Shown one piece after another: positions 25,201 to 33,548 of a DNA stretch of 63,316 nt. Source of the DNA: Bradyrhizobium sp. (GTDB taxonomy: Bacteria > Pseudomonadota > Alphaproteobacteria > Rhizobiales > Xanthobacteraceae); assembly GCA_030681365.1 (NCBI GenBank), contig JAUXWH010000053.1, positions 1 through 63,316 on the forward strand, written 5' to 3'. The position numbers and the translations under genes are program-made. The notes under the pieces were generated by a model. The model had not been told where the DNA came from. It did not search any database and saw only the letters and a list, made by a program, of their open reading frames with translations. Within the stretch, counting starts at the first letter, position 1. Every line of letters begins with the position of its first letter.

Positions 25201-28200
25201 GGCACCGTGAGCGGCGCGCCGACAGCTACACTTGGCGTGAGCTATTCGGTTGCCGTGTCCGGCGGCACCGCCACCATCACCATCACCAGTCCCGGCCTGA
25301 CCGGCGCCCAGACGGAAATGCTGATCGACGCGTTGAGCTACACCAACGCCACGGTCGACCCAGGCGAATTGCCGCGCGTCGTCACCATCGTTTCATTGAC
25401 CGATGACGGCGGCACCGCGCTTGGCGGCGTCGCCACCGGCACGCCCGGCATTGCCTCGACCGTCAACTTCAACGTCGCGCCGACCATCGACGTCGACGGC
25501 GTGGTCAATTATGTCGAGAACGACGGCCCCACTTTGATCGATTCCACCATCACGGTGGGCGACACCGACGACACGCACATGGAGAGTGCGACCGTCGCCA
25601 TCACCAGCGGCTACGCCGCCGGCGAGGACGTGCTGACCTTCACCAACACCGCCAACATCACCGGCAATCTGGTCGGCAACACGCTGACCGCGACCGGCAC
25701 CGCTACGCTTGCGGAATACGAGACGTTCCTGGAATCGGTGCGATACCAGAACACCAGCAACGATCCGTCCACGGCCGACCGCATCGTCACCTACACCGTC
25801 AACGACGGTTTCGTGGACAGCAACGCGGGCACCGCGACGATCCACGTCGCCGCGCGCAATGACGAGCCGATACTGACGGCTACCGCTGCCAATCCGGGCT
25901 TCACCGAGAACGGCCCCGCGGTCGACCTGTTCTCGGCTCCTTTGGTCTCGGCGGTCGAGGCCGGTCAGACCCTCGACCAGATCGTCATTACCGTCACCAA
26001 CGTGGCCGGCACCGGCGCCACCGAAAGCCTGCTGATCGACGGCACCACGGTCGAGCTTTCCAACGGCAATTCCGAGACCACCGCGACCAACGGCATGACC
26101 GCGTTGGTCGCGCTCGCCGGCGGCACGGCGACTGTGACGATCTCGCGGGCCAGCGGCATTTCGGCCGCCGCCATGGCGACCCTGGTCGACAACCTCGCCT
26201 ATGGCAACACCAGCGAAGACCCCGGCGGCGCCAGCCGCGTGGTGACCGTCACCTCGCTACGCGACGACGGCCTCAACGGCGGCGGCAATGACAACATCAA
26301 TTCGACGCTGGCCGTCGCGTCCACGGTCGCGGTCGCCCCGGTCAACGACGAGCCGACCCTGACCGCGACCGGGCTCAATCCCGGCTTCACCGAGAACGGC
26401 GCGGCGGTCGACCTGTTCTCGACGGTCGCCGCCTCGGCGATCGAAGGCGGCCAGAACCTCAACTCCCTCGTTCTCACCGTAAGCAATGTCGCCGGCACCG
26501 GCGCCACCGAAAACCTGACCATCGACGGCACCGTCGTCGAACTCACCAACGGCAATTCCGAGGTCACCGCGACCAACGGCATGACCGCCTCGGTCGTGCT
26601 CGCAGGCGGCGTCGCGACGGTCACGATCTCAAAGGCCGGCGGCGTCTCCACCGCCGTCATGCAGTCCATCGTCGACGGCCTCGCCTATGACAACACCAGC
26701 GAGAATCCGGGAGCGGCCACCCGCGTCGTCACCCTCATTTCTCTCAGCGACACCGGCGGCACCGCCAATGGCGGCGACGACACCGTAACGCTGAACATCG
26801 CATCATCAGTCGCCGTCACTCCCGTCAACGACGCGCCGGTGATCGACCTCGTGGGCGGCGGCGGCATCGACAATACGGCGACCACCGCGACCTTCAGCGA
26901 GGGCGCCGGTCCGCCGTCGACTGCCGTCAGCGTGGTGCCCAATCTGGATCTTAGCGACGTCGACAACGCCACCCTGACCGGCGCCACCGTCACCGTCACC
27001 GATTTCGTCGTCGGCCAGGATGTTCTGACCGTACTCGGTGGCAATGGCACTTCGATCGGTGGCGTCAATTATGTGATCTCCGGCAATGTGATCACGTTCA
27101 GCGGCACCGCGTCGGTCGCCGCCTACGAAGCCGCCATCGAGGCGGTGCAATACAACAATACGAGCGAGAATCCGGCGCCGGGCGCGCGGCATTTCGACAT
27201 CCAGGTCACCGACGGCACCGATGCCAGCACGGTCGCCACCGCCACGGTGAACGTGGTCGGCCAGGACGACGCGCCGGTCAACACCATTCCCGACGACGAG
27301 GACGTGCCGACCGCGTTCTCCAACACCGACACCGCGATTTCGGGCATCTCGATCGCCGATGTCGATGCCGGCTCGGGCATTGTCACGACCCAGCTTTCGG
27401 TCACCAACGGCACCATCGCCGTCAGCCTGGCGGGCGGCGCCAGCATCAGCGCCGGCGCCAACGGCACCGCGACGCTGACGCTGTCCGGCACCGTAGCCGA
27501 CATCAACGCCACGCTCGCCAACAACGTCACCTTCCACAGCACCGATGGATTCACCGGGCAGGCCAACCTCACCGTTCTGACCAACGACGGCGGCAACAGC
27601 GGCACCGGCGGGCCGCTGACCGACACCGACGTCGTGCACATCGGCGTCGTGCCGCAGGTCTGGTACATCGACAACACCAATTTCGGCAGCCTCGGCGCCG
27701 GCGGCACCGGCACGGCCGCCGATCCGTTCCGCAGCATCGCGGATTTCAACGATTCCGCAGGCCCCGGCGCCAACGACTACATCGTGATCCGCACCGGCAC
27801 CGGCACCTATACCGGCGAGGGCCTCGACCTGCAGAACGGCCAGCAGGTCTGGGGCGCCGGCGAGACGCTCAGCCTCACCAATCCGGTCAACGGCAACGTT
27901 GTCGAGATTCCCAACGCCGGCACGCGGCCGACCATCAGCGTGACCGGTGGCGACCAGGGCATCGACCTCGCCGCCAACAACACCATCCGCAATATCAACA
28001 TCTCCACCGCTTCGGGCACCACCGGCCTCGACGACGGCAACAACGACGTCGGCACCCTTGTCGTCAGGAACATGGATATCTCGGGCGCCGGCCAGGCGGT
28101 CGATATCGACCAGGGCGGCACGCTCGACGTGCAGCTCGGCACCGTCAGTTCGTCGGGCGGCACCTTCGGCGTCCAGCTCGCGGGCACCGCGGCCTCCGGC

Positions 28201-31116
28201 GTGGGGCTGCTGTCCGGCAGCTTCTCCGCCACCGGCGGCGCCATCAGTGGATCCGGCACGGCGGGTTTCCTCGTCGGCAACGGTGCCGGCGGCGCCAATA
28301 CCGGCGGCTCCGTTTCCATCAGCTACGGCGGCACGATCTCCGCCGGCGCCGGCGTGAACGTGGTCAATATCCAGGACCATACGACGGGAGCCGTGACGTT
28401 CTCCGGCAACCTGACCCACAGCGGCGCCAGCGGTGCTGCCATCGTTCTCGACGACAATTCGAGCAATTTCACCTTCTCGGGTTCGGCGCTCAACTTCAAC
28501 AGCGGCTCCTCCACCGCCATCAACATCACCGACCAGACCGGCGGCACCACCGTTGCCTTCTCCGGCGTCCTCAACATCGACACCACGACCGGCACCGGCG
28601 TCAATATCGGCGGCACCAACGCCGCCACCTTCAACTTCACCGGCGGCAACATGACGATCGACGTCACCGGCAGCGGCGCCGGCTTCGTCGCCACCGGCGG
28701 CGGCACCGTCAACGTCACCGGAACGGGCAACCACATCGCGACCACCACCGGCACCGCGCTCAACGTCAGCAACACCACGATCGGCGGCAGCGGCCTCACC
28801 TTCCACGACATCTCGGTCGGCACCGCCGCGGGCGGCGCGGTCAAGGGCATCATTCTGAACAACGCCGGGTCCGGCGGCCTCACCGTCACCGGCACCGGGA
28901 CCACGGACGGCTCCGGCGGCACCATCCAGGACGCCGCGGCCGGCAGCACGATGACGCGCGGCATCGAGATCATCAACACCAGCAACGTCTCGCTGAACAA
29001 TATGGCGCTCACGAACGCCAACCGCGTCGACGGCGCGGTGTCAGACGGCGTATTCGGCGGCAATGAGAACACCGACGAGAACGGCGCGATCTACCTGCAA
29101 ACCGCCAGCAACATCAGCCTGAACAATGTCGACATCAACGGCACCGTGCAGCACGGAATCGTCGGCAACGTGGTCACCAACCTCGACATCAGTAACAGCA
29201 GGATCGAGAACACCGGCCTCACCGGCGCGATCAATGCGACACCGTATGAATCGGGAATCTATATCTTCAATCTCCGCGGCACCGCCGCGGCCGGCACCGA
29301 TAGCGTGTTTTCCAACACGACGATCACGGACACCGGACAGGCCAACATCTGGATCCAGAACAACGGCGCGACCAATGGGTCGAGCGGCAACACCAGTTAC
29401 GCAGGTGTCAATCGCAACGCGATGGACGCGGTGACGATGACCAACATGACGTTCGCGGACAGCGGCAACGTCACGATCGGTGATCATGTCACGATCTTCA
29501 ATACCGGTACCGCCAACTTCCGCACGGTCGTGAGCAACAGCAGCTTCACATCCCGCGTCGGCACCGGTGTCGGCAACGACTATGCCGGAGCTCATACCTC
29601 GGACGGTATCCAGGTCGACGCCAGCGGCTCGGCCCACAGCGATTTCGAAATCAGCGGCAGCACGTTCCTGAATGCCGCCCAGGCGGCGATCAACATCTCG
29701 TCCGCCAACAGCGGATTCGGGACATTCAACGTTCACGACAATACAAACATCGTGGTGCGTCAGGGTACCGGCATCAACCTTGCTTCGACCTCCACCGACT
29801 CGCATTCGACTGCGGCCACGCTGCGCGGCTTCATCTCGAACAACACCGTCTCGACCAATGTTACCAACAATCCGAGCATGGGAATCCAGGCGATCGTGGA
29901 GGGTAATGGAACCATCGTCGCCGACATCAACAACAACATCATCGTCGACAACGGAACCAGCAGCTTTGACTACGGCATTCGCGGCGGCGCCCGCGGCGGC
30001 ACCGGTACAGCGGACCTCAGAATCAACAACAACATCATATTCGGCGAGAGCGCCGGCGTCTGGTTCTTTTCCGGCAACAACACTCCGGGCGAGACCACCC
30101 GGACCACCCTCAGCCTCATCGGCAACAATGTCGACGGGGGCCCGACTTCATTCGCTGACTACTTTGTGGAGCAGTATACCAACACGACGTTCCAGATCGC
30201 GGGGCTGCCTGGCGGCATCGGGACCAACGCGGCTCAAGTCCAGGCATACATCGCCAGCACCGACGATGACGCCGGCGCCGTGGTCAATGCCGGTTCGGGT
30301 ACCGTGGTCAACTACACGACCGCTACGCCCGCGACGCCGCTGCTGGCCGCGGCGGGCGGCGTGCAGGCGTCGTCGCCAACGCCCGGCGATACCGATCTGT
30401 CGCAAGCCGAACTCGACTCCGTCATCGACGCGGCGATCGCGCTGTGGAAGGACGCCGGAGCGTCTCAGGCGCAACTGGCTGCGCTGGCGGCGATCACGTT
30501 CAGCGTCGACGATCTCGCCGGCGACGCCATCGGCGAGCACACCGCCGGTCACATCGTCATCGATACCAATGCCGCCGGCCACGGCTGGTTCATCGATTCG
30601 ACACCATGGGACAATTTCGAGTTCGCGCACACAGCGAATGCCGCCGGGACCGTCCTGTCCGCCGACCCCACCAGCGCCGCGGCCGGCCACCTCGACCTGC
30701 TGAGCGCCGTGATGCACGAGATGGGCCACGAACTCGGCTTGACGCATAGCGCCGAAGCGGGTGACGTGATGGCCGAGACGCTGGTCGACGGCGAGCGCCG
30801 GCTGCCCGATCCTGCCCACCTGGCGCTGACCACCGCTGGCCAGGTGCAGGCGGCCCCGCTGCAGCCCGCCATCGCATCTGGCGGCTTGATCGGCAGCAGG
30901 GCCGGCGCCGACAATTTCGTGTTCGCAAGTTTCGAGGCCCCCGGCTCGACGCCCGCGCCGCTCACCCACGTCCCGGCCTACAATTTCGCCGCCGGCAACA
31001 GCTTCGATTTCTCGACGCTGACCTCGCCAGTCGACTATTCGACGAATGTTGGTGAGCTGATCGGCGGCTACGACTCCGTTTACTTTGCGCATCTTCACGC
31101 CGGCTTGCTGGCGTAA
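22294..31116 (+). CDS. Giant cadherin-repeat/beta-helix protein with C-terminal metzincin-like motif
   Basis: A 2,940-residue acidic, Gly/Thr/Asn-rich protein with almost no Cys and no N-terminal signal. After a short head (1-67) come a cadherin-like domain (about 68-162) and a related domain (to 283). Five repeats of exactly 124 residues follow (284-903), each ending VNDAP. Larger 161-162-residue repeats (ANPGFTENG, LNPGFTENG) occur near 1189-1511, then two more Ig-like units. From about 1790 there is a beta-helix (WYIDNTNFGSLGAGGTGTAADPF start). The end carries HEMGHELGLTH (H2808, H2812, H2818) and a possible Met-turn (DVMAE), the zinc signature of metzincin peptidases. The last 70 residues (ADNFVF, NSFDFSTLTS) resemble type I secretion signals. 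AAGGAG precedes the ATG. A secreted adhesin-protease is inferred; no secretion genes are adjacent. Confidence 0.88.
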   Translation: MPNTIPAYTIGGITRPALILDNAGNIILTPEAAAFAAAYGTKALYYGCPVDTPYPPVAPTLSAPVDISAGVNSVLENAAVGTQVGITAQATNPGGLPVTYSLTDSAGGRFQINATTGVVTVAAGAPLDYETSPGHAYNITVQATDGILSTSKTFTIGVGNVNEAPAGTDNTITASEDTSRVFTAADFGFTDPSDSSAPNALAAVRITTLPAAGTLLNNGVAVNAGDFVSAAAIAAGHLVFVPAANASGAGYASFTFQVRDNGGTANGGVDTDQSPNTITINVNAVNDAPSATGLTQSLVINEDAAATTLFTVPPVTADIDSPTVTARLTLNASAGVLVGAGAGVLSAGVLTYTITGTPAAVNTALAAVQFDSADNFNGTTSVGVTIDDGANGPQGTNPAGTVNITVNAVNDAPNATNLTQALVIDEDAAATSLFTAAPVVTDDSATVTATLTVANPAAGALTGGGFSATANPGEYTFSGTSAQVTAALALVQFDSAPDFNGATTVAVAIGDGLAGPQNLPDPTGTVSITVNAVNDAPTATNLTQSLTIGEDDAATTLFTLAPVVSDIDSATVTATLTLDAAAGVLTGAGVGVLNAGILTYTISGTPAAVTTALAGVAFDSADDFNGITDVGITVDDGANGPQGSNPIGSGTVTINAVNDAPTAANLTQSLSVGEDGAPATLFTLAPVVADIDSSNVTATLTLDAAAGVLNGAGIGVLSAGNLIYTITGTPAAVNAALAAVTYDSAPDFNGATSVGIAIDDGSNGPQGSNPTGTISITVNAVNDAPTATNLNQSLVINEDAAATTLFTLPPVTADIDSANVTATLTLDAAAGVLNGAGAGALNAGVLTYTITGTPAAVNAALAAVTYDSAPDFFGTTNVGVTIDDGANGPQGSNPTGSIGITVNPVNDAPTVAATANNPSYVPGADLFSGVTASTVESGQVITQLVLTVTNITDTDESLVIDGDTVALVDGTVSGAPTATLGVSYSVAVSGGTATITITSPGLTGAQTEMLIDALSYTNATVDPGELPRVVTIVSLTDDGGTALGGVATGTPGIASTVNFNVAPTIDVDGVVNYVENDGPTLIDSTITVGDTDDTHMESATVAITSGYAAGEDVLTFTNTANITGNLVGNTLTATGTATLAEYETFLESVRYQNTSNDPSTADRIVTYTVNDGFVDSNAGTATIHVAARNDEPILTATAANPGFTENGPAVDLFSAPLVSAVEAGQTLDQIVITVTNVAGTGATESLLIDGTTVELSNGNSETTATNGMTALVALAGGTATVTISRASGISAAAMATLVDNLAYGNTSEDPGGASRVVTVTSLRDDGLNGGGNDNINSTLAVASTVAVAPVNDEPTLTATGLNPGFTENGAAVDLFSTVAASAIEGGQNLNSLVLTVSNVAGTGATENLTIDGTVVELTNGNSEVTATNGMTASVVLAGGVATVTISKAGGVSTAVMQSIVDGLAYDNTSENPGAATRVVTLISLSDTGGTANGGDDTVTLNIASSVAVTPVNDAPVIDLVGGGGIDNTATTATFSEGAGPPSTAVSVVPNLDLSDVDNATLTGATVTVTDFVVGQDVLTVLGGNGTSIGGVNYVISGNVITFSGTASVAAYEAAIEAVQYNNTSENPAPGARHFDIQVTDGTDASTVATATVNVVGQDDAPVNTIPDDEDVPTAFSNTDTAISGISIADVDAGSGIVTTQLSVTNGTIAVSLAGGASISAGANGTATLTLSGTVADINATLANNVTFHSTDGFTGQANLTVLTNDGGNSGTGGPLTDTDVVHIGVVPQVWYIDNTNFGSLGAGGTGTAADPFRSIADFNDSAGPGANDYIVIRTGTGTYTGEGLDLQNGQQVWGAGETLSLTNPVNGNVVEIPNAGTRPTISVTGGDQGIDLAANNTIRNINISTASGTTGLDDGNNDVGTLVVRNMDISGAGQAVDIDQGGTLDVQLGTVSSSGGTFGVQLAGTAASGVGLLSGSFSATGGAISGSGTAGFLVGNGAGGANTGGSVSISYGGTISAGAGVNVVNIQDHTTGAVTFSGNLTHSGASGAAIVLDDNSSNFTFSGSALNFNSGSSTAINITDQTGGTTVAFSGVLNIDTTTGTGVNIGGTNAATFNFTGGNMTIDVTGSGAGFVATGGGTVNVTGTGNHIATTTGTALNVSNTTIGGSGLTFHDISVGTAAGGAVKGIILNNAGSGGLTVTGTGTTDGSGGTIQDAAAGSTMTRGIEIINTSNVSLNNMALTNANRVDGAVSDGVFGGNENTDENGAIYLQTASNISLNNVDINGTVQHGIVGNVVTNLDISNSRIENTGLTGAINATPYESGIYIFNLRGTAAAGTDSVFSNTTITDTGQANIWIQNNGATNGSSGNTSYAGVNRNAMDAVTMTNMTFADSGNVTIGDHVTIFNTGTANFRTVVSNSSFTSRVGTGVGNDYAGAHTSDGIQVDASGSAHSDFEISGSTFLNAAQAAINISSANSGFGTFNVHDNTNIVVRQGTGINLASTSTDSHSTAATLRGFISNNTVSTNVTNNPSMGIQAIVEGNGTIVADINNNIIVDNGTSSFDYGIRGGARGGTGTADLRINNNIIFGESAGVWFFSGNNTPGETTRTTLSLIGNNVDGGPTSFADYFVEQYTNTTFQIAGLPGGIGTNAAQVQAYIASTDDDAGAVVNAGSGTVVNYTTATPATPLLAAAGGVQASSPTPGDTDLSQAELDSVIDAAIALWKDAGASQAQLAALAAITFSVDDLAGDAIGEHTAGHIVIDTNAAGHGWFIDSTPWDNFEFAHTANAAGTVLSADPTSAAAGHLDLLSAVMHEMGHELGLTHSAEAGDVMAETLVDGERRLPDPAHLALTTAGQVQAAPLQPAIASGGLIGSRAGADNFVFASFEAPGSTPAPLTHVPAYNFAAGNSFDFSTLTSPVDYSTNVGELIGGYDSVYFAHLHAGLLA
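23143..25002 (+). repeat. Five tandem 372-bp coding repeats
   Basis: Junctions encoding (A)VNDAP occur at 23143, 23515, 23887, 24259, 24631 and 25003, exactly 372 bp apart each time. Units 1, 3, 4 and 5 are very alike (TLDAAAGVL, TPAAVNAALAAV, IDDGANGPQG). Unit 2 is more diverged but keeps the length. The array lies inside the giant gene. Confidence 0.92.
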
Positions 31117-31302
31117 CGGCGACACGGCTGCTTGACGCCGCACCATTTCGAATTCGAGGGCCGGCCGCAGGCCCTCTACGGCGTCGCACGCTGCACCGGA
31201 TGCATCGATACATTTTACAACCAGCGCCTCGGACGAAAATTAAAGTCGACTTGTCCGAGCATTTCGGCATAATCGGTCCCAGAGGTAGAGGGCGGGGTAA
31301 CC

Positions 31303-31818
31303 ATGGCTGAGCCGTTTCTTTCGGAAATCAGGATGATGTCGTTCAGCTTCGCGCCGAAGGGCTGGGCGACCTGTAACGGGCAATTGCTGCCGATCAACCA
31401 GAACCAGGCTTTGTTCTCGCTGATCGGCACCACCTATGGCGGCGACGGACGCGTTAATTTCGCTCTGCCCGATCTGCGCGGGCGGGTGCCGATTCACACC
31501 GGCGGACAGGGCGGCCATACGCTCGGCGAGCGGGGTGGCGAAGCCGCCCACACGCTCACGATCGCCGAGATGCCCCAACACGTCCATATCGCGAGTGGCA
31601 CGTCCGCCAGCACCGACCCGAACGGGACCAACATACCGACGGGCAATTTGCTCGCGGCTGGACCCGGCGAGATTTACGCCGCGGCGGGAAACCTTGTCGC
31701 CATGGGCGACACCACGATCGCTGGGAACGGTGGCAGCCAGGCCCACCTCAACCTGCAGCCCTTTCTGACCATTAATTTCAGCATCGCCCTGCAGGGCATT
31801 TTCCCGTCGCAGAACTGA
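31303..31818 (+). CDS. Phage tail collar domain protein, paralogue 1 (MdpB-like)
   Basis: A 171-residue protein with the tail collar fold. The N-terminal signature is FAPKGWATCNGQLLPINQN followed by LFSLIGTTYGGDGRVNFALP and DLRGRVPIHTG. The centre has GGEAAHTLTIAEMPQHVH, and the end is NLQPFLTINFSIALQGIFPS. In phages this domain caps short tail fibres, and bacterial copies are called microcystin-dependent proteins (MdpB) without known role. It begins 186 bp after the giant gene and 12 bp before paralogue 2. No signal peptide is seen, so export or non-classical release is unresolved. Confidence 0.9.
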   Translation: MAEPFLSEIRMMSFSFAPKGWATCNGQLLPINQNQALFSLIGTTYGGDGRVNFALPDLRGRVPIHTGGQGGHTLGERGGEAAHTLTIAEMPQHVHIASGTSASTDPNGTNIPTGNLLAAGPGEIYAAAGNLVAMGDTTIAGNGGSQAHLNLQPFLTINFSIALQGIFPSQN

Positions 31819-31830
31819 GGAGGCGCGTCC

Positions 31831-32334
31831 GTGGCACAGCCTTATGTGGGCGAAATTCGCATGTTCGCCGGCAACTTCGCGCCGGCCGGCTGGATGTTCT
31901 GCGAGGGGCAACTGCTGCCGATCTCCGAAAACGAAACCCTGTTTCAACTGATCGGCACCACCTACGGCGGCGACGGCCAGAGCACTTTCGCGCTGCCGGA
32001 CTTGCGCGGCCGGGTACCGATCCATATGGGAGGCGGCTTCATACTGGCCGAAACCGGCGGCGTCGAAACCGTGACGCTGACCGTGCAACAGATGCCCTCA
32101 CACTCTCACCCGATGCTTGGATCCTCCAGTACCGCGACTCAGACCACGCCGCAGAGCAACGTTCTCGCAAGTCCGACGGTGATCGACCTTTATCGCCCCG
32201 GCGGCGCAAGCTCGGCGATGGCCGCACAGGCGATTTCGTCGACCGGCGGAAGCCAGCCGCACCAGAATTTTCAACCCTATCTCTGCGTCGATTTCATCAT
32301 CTCGCTGTTCGGCATCTTTCCGAGCCCGACCTAG
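31831..32334 (+). CDS. Phage tail collar domain protein, paralogue 2
   Basis: A 167-residue paralogue of its neighbours that starts with a GTG codon (GTGGCACAGCC) preceded by GAGGAGGCG. It keeps FAPAGWMFCEGQLLPISEN, LFQLIGTTYGGDGQSTFALP, DLRGRVPIHMG, TLTVQQMPSHSHPM and HQNFQPYLCVDFIISLFGIFPS. Differences gather in the middle, between residues 95 and 130, which is the region that in phage fibres contacts the target. That fits a set of paralogues with different specificity. It is nine bases before paralogue 3. Confidence 0.9.
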   Translation: MAQPYVGEIRMFAGNFAPAGWMFCEGQLLPISENETLFQLIGTTYGGDGQSTFALPDLRGRVPIHMGGGFILAETGGVETVTLTVQQMPSHSHPMLGSSSTATQTTPQSNVLASPTVIDLYRPGGASSAMAAQAISSTGGSQPHQNFQPYLCVDFIISLFGIFPSPT

Positions 32335-32343
32335 GAGCACGCA

Positions 32344-32868
32344 ATGGCCGACCCGTTCGTCGCGGAGATCCGCATCTTTCCGTTCAACTTCCCGCCCAAG
32401 GGCTGGGCGTTCTGCGATGGACAGCTCCTGCCGCTGTCGCAGAACACGGCGTTGTTTTCGCTGCTCGGCACCACCTATGGCGGCAACGGCAAGAGCAATT
32501 TCGCTCTGCCCGACATGCAGGGAAATGCTCCGATGCATCCGGGCCAGGGACCCGGCCTGTCGCTGCACGACCTCGGCGAGATCGGCGGCTCGGAGACGGT
32601 GACGTTGCTGGAGGGCGAAATGCCGGCGCATTCGCATGGAATGATGGCTGCTGATGTTCCTGGTAACAGCAGGGTTACAGCCGGCGGTGTCCTGGCGCGC
32701 GCCACTGGTGGCAATGTGTATATGCCGCCGGCCGGAAATCCGTTGGTGTCCATGTCGCCCATGGCAATCGCTCCAGCGGGCGGCGATCAGTCGCACAACA
32801 ACATGATGCCATATCTCACCCTGAACTTTTGTATCGCGCTGCAGGGCGTGTTCCCGCCGCGAACCTGA
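32344..32868 (+). CDS. Phage tail collar domain protein, paralogue 3
   Basis: A 174-residue paralogue with the same scaffold: FPPKGWAFCDGQLLPLSQN, LFSLLGTTYGGNGKSNFALP, EGEMPAHSHGMM and NNMMPYLTLNFCIALQGVFPP. DLRGRVPIH is changed to DMQGNAPMHPG, and the central region is again the most divergent part. GGAGCACGCA precedes the ATG. It ends ten bases before the acetyltransferase gene, making a four-gene run on one transcript. No other phage structural genes lie nearby, so this is not a prophage tail module. Confidence 0.9.
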   Translation: MADPFVAEIRIFPFNFPPKGWAFCDGQLLPLSQNTALFSLLGTTYGGNGKSNFALPDMQGNAPMHPGQGPGLSLHDLGEIGGSETVTLLEGEMPAHSHGMMAADVPGNSRVTAGGVLARATGGNVYMPPAGNPLVSMSPMAIAPAGGDQSHNNMMPYLTLNFCIALQGVFPPRT

Positions 32869-32878
32869 GCGATCCCGA

Positions 32879-33400
32879 ATGGACGCGGCGGCGCCGATCC
32901 CGTTCGGCTGGACACGCGCGGCGGGCTCGGGTCTCGGCTTCCGGACTCTCACGGAAAGCGATCTGCCGTTCCTCGCGCAAGTCTACGCCTCGACACGGGC
33001 CGAGGAGTTGGCCGTCACCGACTGGTCCGACGAGCACAAAGCCGCTTTCCTGGAGGCCCAGTTCCGGGCGCAGCACGCACATTACCAGCGCTATTATCCC
33101 AACGCCGACTGGCTGGTGACGATGCGCGGCGGCGAGGACATCGGCCGGCTCTATCTCGAGCGCTGGCCGACCCAGCACCGCATCATCGACATCGCCTTCC
33201 TGCCGGAACATCGCGGCAAGGGTCTCGGCGCGGCGCTGCTGCGGGACCTGATCGACGAGGCCGCAGCGTGCGGCAAGGCGGTGTCGATCCATGTCGAGAA
33301 ACTCAACCCGGCGATGCGGCTGTACCGGCGCCTCGGATTCACCACCGAGGAGGACAAGGGCGTTTACGATTTGATGCGCTGGTCCGCACCGGCGACATGA
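32879..33400 (+). CDS. GNAT family N-acetyltransferase
   Basis: A 173-residue acetyltransferase using acetyl-CoA. The fold is recognisable from FRTLTESDLPFLAQVYASTR at the start, and from the acetyl-CoA loop PEHRGKGLGAALLRDLIDEA near 120-140, where R/G-x-x-G is RGKGLG. VEKLNPAMRLYRRLGFTTEE is the usual C-terminal part. It starts ten bases after collar paralogue 3, so it should be co-expressed with the tail-collar genes. The target could be a small molecule or a protein N-terminus or lysine. A link to the collar proteins is implied by position only. Confidence 0.88.
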   Translation: MDAAAPIPFGWTRAAGSGLGFRTLTESDLPFLAQVYASTRAEELAVTDWSDEHKAAFLEAQFRAQHAHYQRYYPNADWLVTMRGGEDIGRLYLERWPTQHRIIDIAFLPEHRGKGLGAALLRDLIDEAAACGKAVSIHVEKLNPAMRLYRRLGFTTEEDKGVYDLMRWSAPAT

Positions 33401-33405
33401 CCGCC

Positions 33406-33535
33406 GCAGGGTGGGCAAAGGCGCGCGCTTTGCGCCGTGCCCACCAAATTTCCAGAATGTTTTCGAGAATAGTGGGCACGCGGAGCCTGTCATCGAGCGC
33501 GCATTCGCGCGACCCGGTGGCTTTGCCCACCCTGC
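33406..33535. repeat. 130-bp nested palindromic element
   Basis: Perfect 15-bp terminal inverted repeats lie at 33406-33420 (GCAGGGTGGGCAAAG) and 33521-33535. Inside, CGTGCCCAC and GTGGGCACG form a second inverted pair around a short AT-rich centre. GGCGCGCGCTTTGCGCC-like and GCGCGCATTCGCGC hairpins fill the rest. It lies between the convergent GNAT and DUF6916-like genes and may terminate both. It resembles a non-autonomous mobile or REP-type element. Confidence 0.85.
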
Positions 33536-33548
33536 GATCCACGATCTG

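Noticed and set aside
26806..28806. Long minus-strand open frame inside the giant gene
   Set aside because: It mirrors the Gly/Thr/Asn-rich repeats and has no Shine-Dalgarno sequence or domain.
31303..32868. Prophage or phage-tail module
   Set aside because: Only the collar domain is present; there are no sheath, tube, tape-measure, baseplate, capsid, lysis or integrase genes in the window.
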